Shown here piece after piece: positions 8,531-10,189 of a DNA stretch of 10,189 bases (position 1 is its first letter; each line of letters begins with the position of its first letter). Position numbers and translations under genes: made by a program. Below the pieces are notes generated by a model. It was given only the letters and a program-made list of their open reading frames with translations. It searched no databases and had not been told where the DNA came from. The DNA comes from Larix sibirica (taxonomy: Eukaryota > Streptophyta > Pinopsida > Pinales > Pinaceae), in assembly GCA_004151065.3 (NCBI GenBank), contig NWUY0305027718.1, forward strand, positions 2,875 through 13,063, in the 5' to 3' direction.

Positions 8531-8990
8531 TTTTTGCCAACTGGTCTCATAATTCTTGTTTTTTTGGCCGACGAGATCGGGGATTTTTAGTTTATCTTTT
8601 GTTGAAACAATCGCATTTGTTTATAAAGTGGTCATAGTTTTTTAGATTTTTTTTTGCCGACCGGTTGCTGATTTTTAGCTTATATTCTGCCGACCATTGC
8701 GCCGTCTTTAGGCTTATTTTTACAGACTATTGCGTTGTTTGCTAGCTTATTTTTTGCCGACCATTCGCACCCTTTGTCTTATGTTTGGTTGCAGCCTTTC
8801 GTTTTTCGCCAACCGGTCGCTTTTCCTTGAGCCTTTCTTGCTGACCGTTTTGTTGACTTAGAGTTTACCTCGCCTTTGCCTCGCTCCGACCAAACCTTGT
8901 CGCCATCACTCGGTTTAAAGTCCGTCAATCGTTGCACAACCGCTGAGTTTATATCGTCGACCATTCGCCCCGAGTCCGCCTTTCCAGTTT
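8531..8990 (+). repeat. degenerate minisatellite, about 33-36-bp unit, core GCCGACC
   Basis: A core close to TTTTTGCCGACCATTGCG followed by a T-rich spacer and (A/G)GCTTAT recurs. Core starts are at about 8536, 8567, 8656, 8689, 8722, 8756, 8791, 8808, 8840, 8884, 8920 and 8956. The most regular part is 8656-8791, with spacings of 33, 33, 34 and 35. Elsewhere one half-length unit (8791-8808) and longer gaps occur. Variants include GCCGACCGG, GCCGACCAT, ACAGACTAT, GCCAACCGG, GCTGACCG and GTCGACCAT. The block is more GC-rich than its flanks and rich in CpG. Stops and changing unit length exclude a peptide repeat; a 61-codon minus ORF (8779-8964) is a shadow of the array. Confidence 0.75.
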
Positions 8991-9440
8991 TGACCTATGG
9001 CTCACATTTGTTTTTTAACTAAACTCACGCCAAAAGTTTTCCTCAGCGGGGATCACGCAACAACCTCACCCAGTGGTGGTTTTAAATCGTCATGTCCATT
9101 GGCCACTTTTGAGCCGAGCAGAATTTATTTTACTGTTTAAACACCGGAAGTCTTTCCTAGTTGATGGATGTCCTACAGTCACTTTGATTTTTTCATTCAC
9201 ACACACGCACATAATTGATTACTTTTGAATAAGCTCGCTCTGTTAAAACATGAAGAATTTTAGTTTTCTTTTGTATAGTTGTTTTCTTTACTATTCAAAA
9301 CAAAGAGGTTGAGTACATCATCTGTCATTTGGCCATGTACAATTTTGTATCCTAGTTTTCATTCAAACCAGTGAACACTCACAAGTTGAAGCATCATTTT
9401 AATCAGGTTAAGCATAAATATTGTTCCTGATTTGTGCTTC
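8991..9440. other. spacer upstream of the right-hand coding-like region
   Basis: There is no long ORF. It contains a short CA-rich patch (9197-9210) and T-rich sequence typical of plant introns or 5' flanks. At its end, TCACGACAG at 9446-9454 could be a 3' splice site, with CTGAT (9427-9431) as a possible branch point. In that case part of this stretch would be intron, but no upstream exon was found. Confidence 0.35.
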
Positions 9441-10075
9441 ATGTGTCACGACAGGCCTGATATGCACAGGCGTTCCACCAAAAGTAAAGCCAAGCTGGTT
9501 GAATCAGACTCGGACGTAGAAATCCTATTGGACATTGCACTCAAAACAATGTTCGCAGACACAAAAGCTGTGACAGGAGCCACCCCAGAGTTCACATGGA
9601 ACGAGCTATATCGAGCCATCAGGGACACAAATTTCCCTAATGCTACTATTGAGGAATTAATGGTCTACCAGAATATCAAGAAGTATAACCTCCATAGAGC
9701 TGCAGAGTGGATTGCAAGGTGAGTTAGAGTACATCAGAAAATTGGATACTCTCACTAAAGAAGACGTACATCATTTTGTGGGGCAGGCATCCATACATGC
9801 ATATTTTCTAGAAGATAGTTGCACATCAGCAAAAGCAGGGAGAGCATGCGTTGAGACTCAATTGTCACATCATGAGGTCTCTTTACAAGTTTTGGAGCCC
9901 AAAAGGCTTATTATCATTTCTAAAGAAGCTAATTCTTGGGGGGGGTATTTCTCTAGATTAGCTAGGCCCACATGAATTCGAATTTGTAATTGCCTTTTAT
10001 ACATGGGCAAAATATATTTATGAACAGAAAAGACAGCTGGAAGTTGGTTTTGCTTTTTTATTTTACAAACATTAA
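9441..10075 (+). pseudogene. unidentified coding-like region split over three frames
   Basis: Frame one begins at an ATG at 9441 or 9462 and reads MHRRSTKSKAKLVESDSD, then FTWNELYRAIRDTNFPNAT and EELMVYQNIKKYNLHRAAEW, to a TGA at 9720-9722. Frame two is open from about 9712 to 9975 and reads GELEYIRKLDTLTKEDVHHF and LSHHEVSLQVLEPKRLIII. Frame three, after a run of eight G (9938-9945), continues PHEFEFVIAFYTWAKYIYEQ, with one TAG at 9959-9961, and stops at 10073-10075. The joined product would be about 200 residues, with a basic, Lys/Arg- and Ser-rich start. I recognise no domain. Two indels in a decayed gene or retroelement fit best. The junction at 9719 also looks like a splice donor (CAAG then GTGAGT), so frame one could instead be a true exon whose partner lies outside the window. 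Confidence 0.45.
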
Positions 10076-10189
10076 AAAAAACAATTGGAAACTATTTTTG
10101 TATTATATGGGCACTAGAAGAATAATTTTTTAGCTTCCCTAGGGTTAGGGTATGTGAATAGGCACTAGAGACAATTTTGTAAAGTTATA
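10076..10189. other. AT-rich 3' flank, nothing recognised
   Basis: A short A-run (10074-10080) follows the last stop. GGCACTAGA occurs at 10110 and 10161. No gene is visible before the window ends. Confidence 0.4.

Noticed and set aside
8779-8964. 61-codon lysine-rich minus-strand ORF
   Set aside because: It lies inside the minisatellite and changes with unit length; it is a shadow of the array.
10138-10151. CCCTAGGGTTAGGG, telomere-like
   Set aside because: It is a single short occurrence and not an array; the plant repeat is normally TTTAGGG.

Overview
The window looks like nuclear DNA of a seed plant with a large, gene-poor genome. This is inferred from AT-rich spacers with stops in every frame, plant-type 3'-UTR and MITE sequence, and small gene fragments among decayed repeats. 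A gymnosperm would fit, but no species can be named from the sequence. There are no operons, rRNA, tRNA, CRISPR or bacterial-style genes.

Layout. 1-444 holds the start of a minus-strand gene of unknown family. It has a good ATG context, a CT-rich leader and a TATA-like box, but its reading frame breaks before the window edge. Upstream of it, 791-1236 contains two diverged copies of a roughly 150-bp segment, each associated with a short hairpin. 1290-4059 is AT-rich spacer with no gene I can support. A 48-bp tandem pair (4060-4155) and a 332-bp, 97% identical tandem pair (4624-5288) follow. A 149-bp palindromic MITE (5371-5519) then sits between near-perfect 9-bp target-site duplications.

The most informative structure is a 1.2-kb, GC-richer insert at 6276-7477. 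It lies on the minus strand, ends in a poly(A) tract (poly-T on +) and is flanked by perfect 10-bp direct repeats (6266-6275 and 7478-7487). This is the signature of LINE-mediated retroposition, so I call it a processed pseudogene or other retroposed transcript. It carries broken, acidic coding-like stretches of no family I recognise.

7690-8420 is a degenerate AT-rich repeat cluster, and 8531-8990 is a degenerate 33-36-bp minisatellite built on GCCGACC. At the right end, 9441-10075 holds a plus-strand coding-like region that runs through three successive frames, which suggests a decayed gene or retroelement fragment.

No pathway links these parts. The window reads as one partial gene, one gene-like remnant, and repeats of different ages. 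No protein here could be assigned to a family by eye, and no new functional system is supported.
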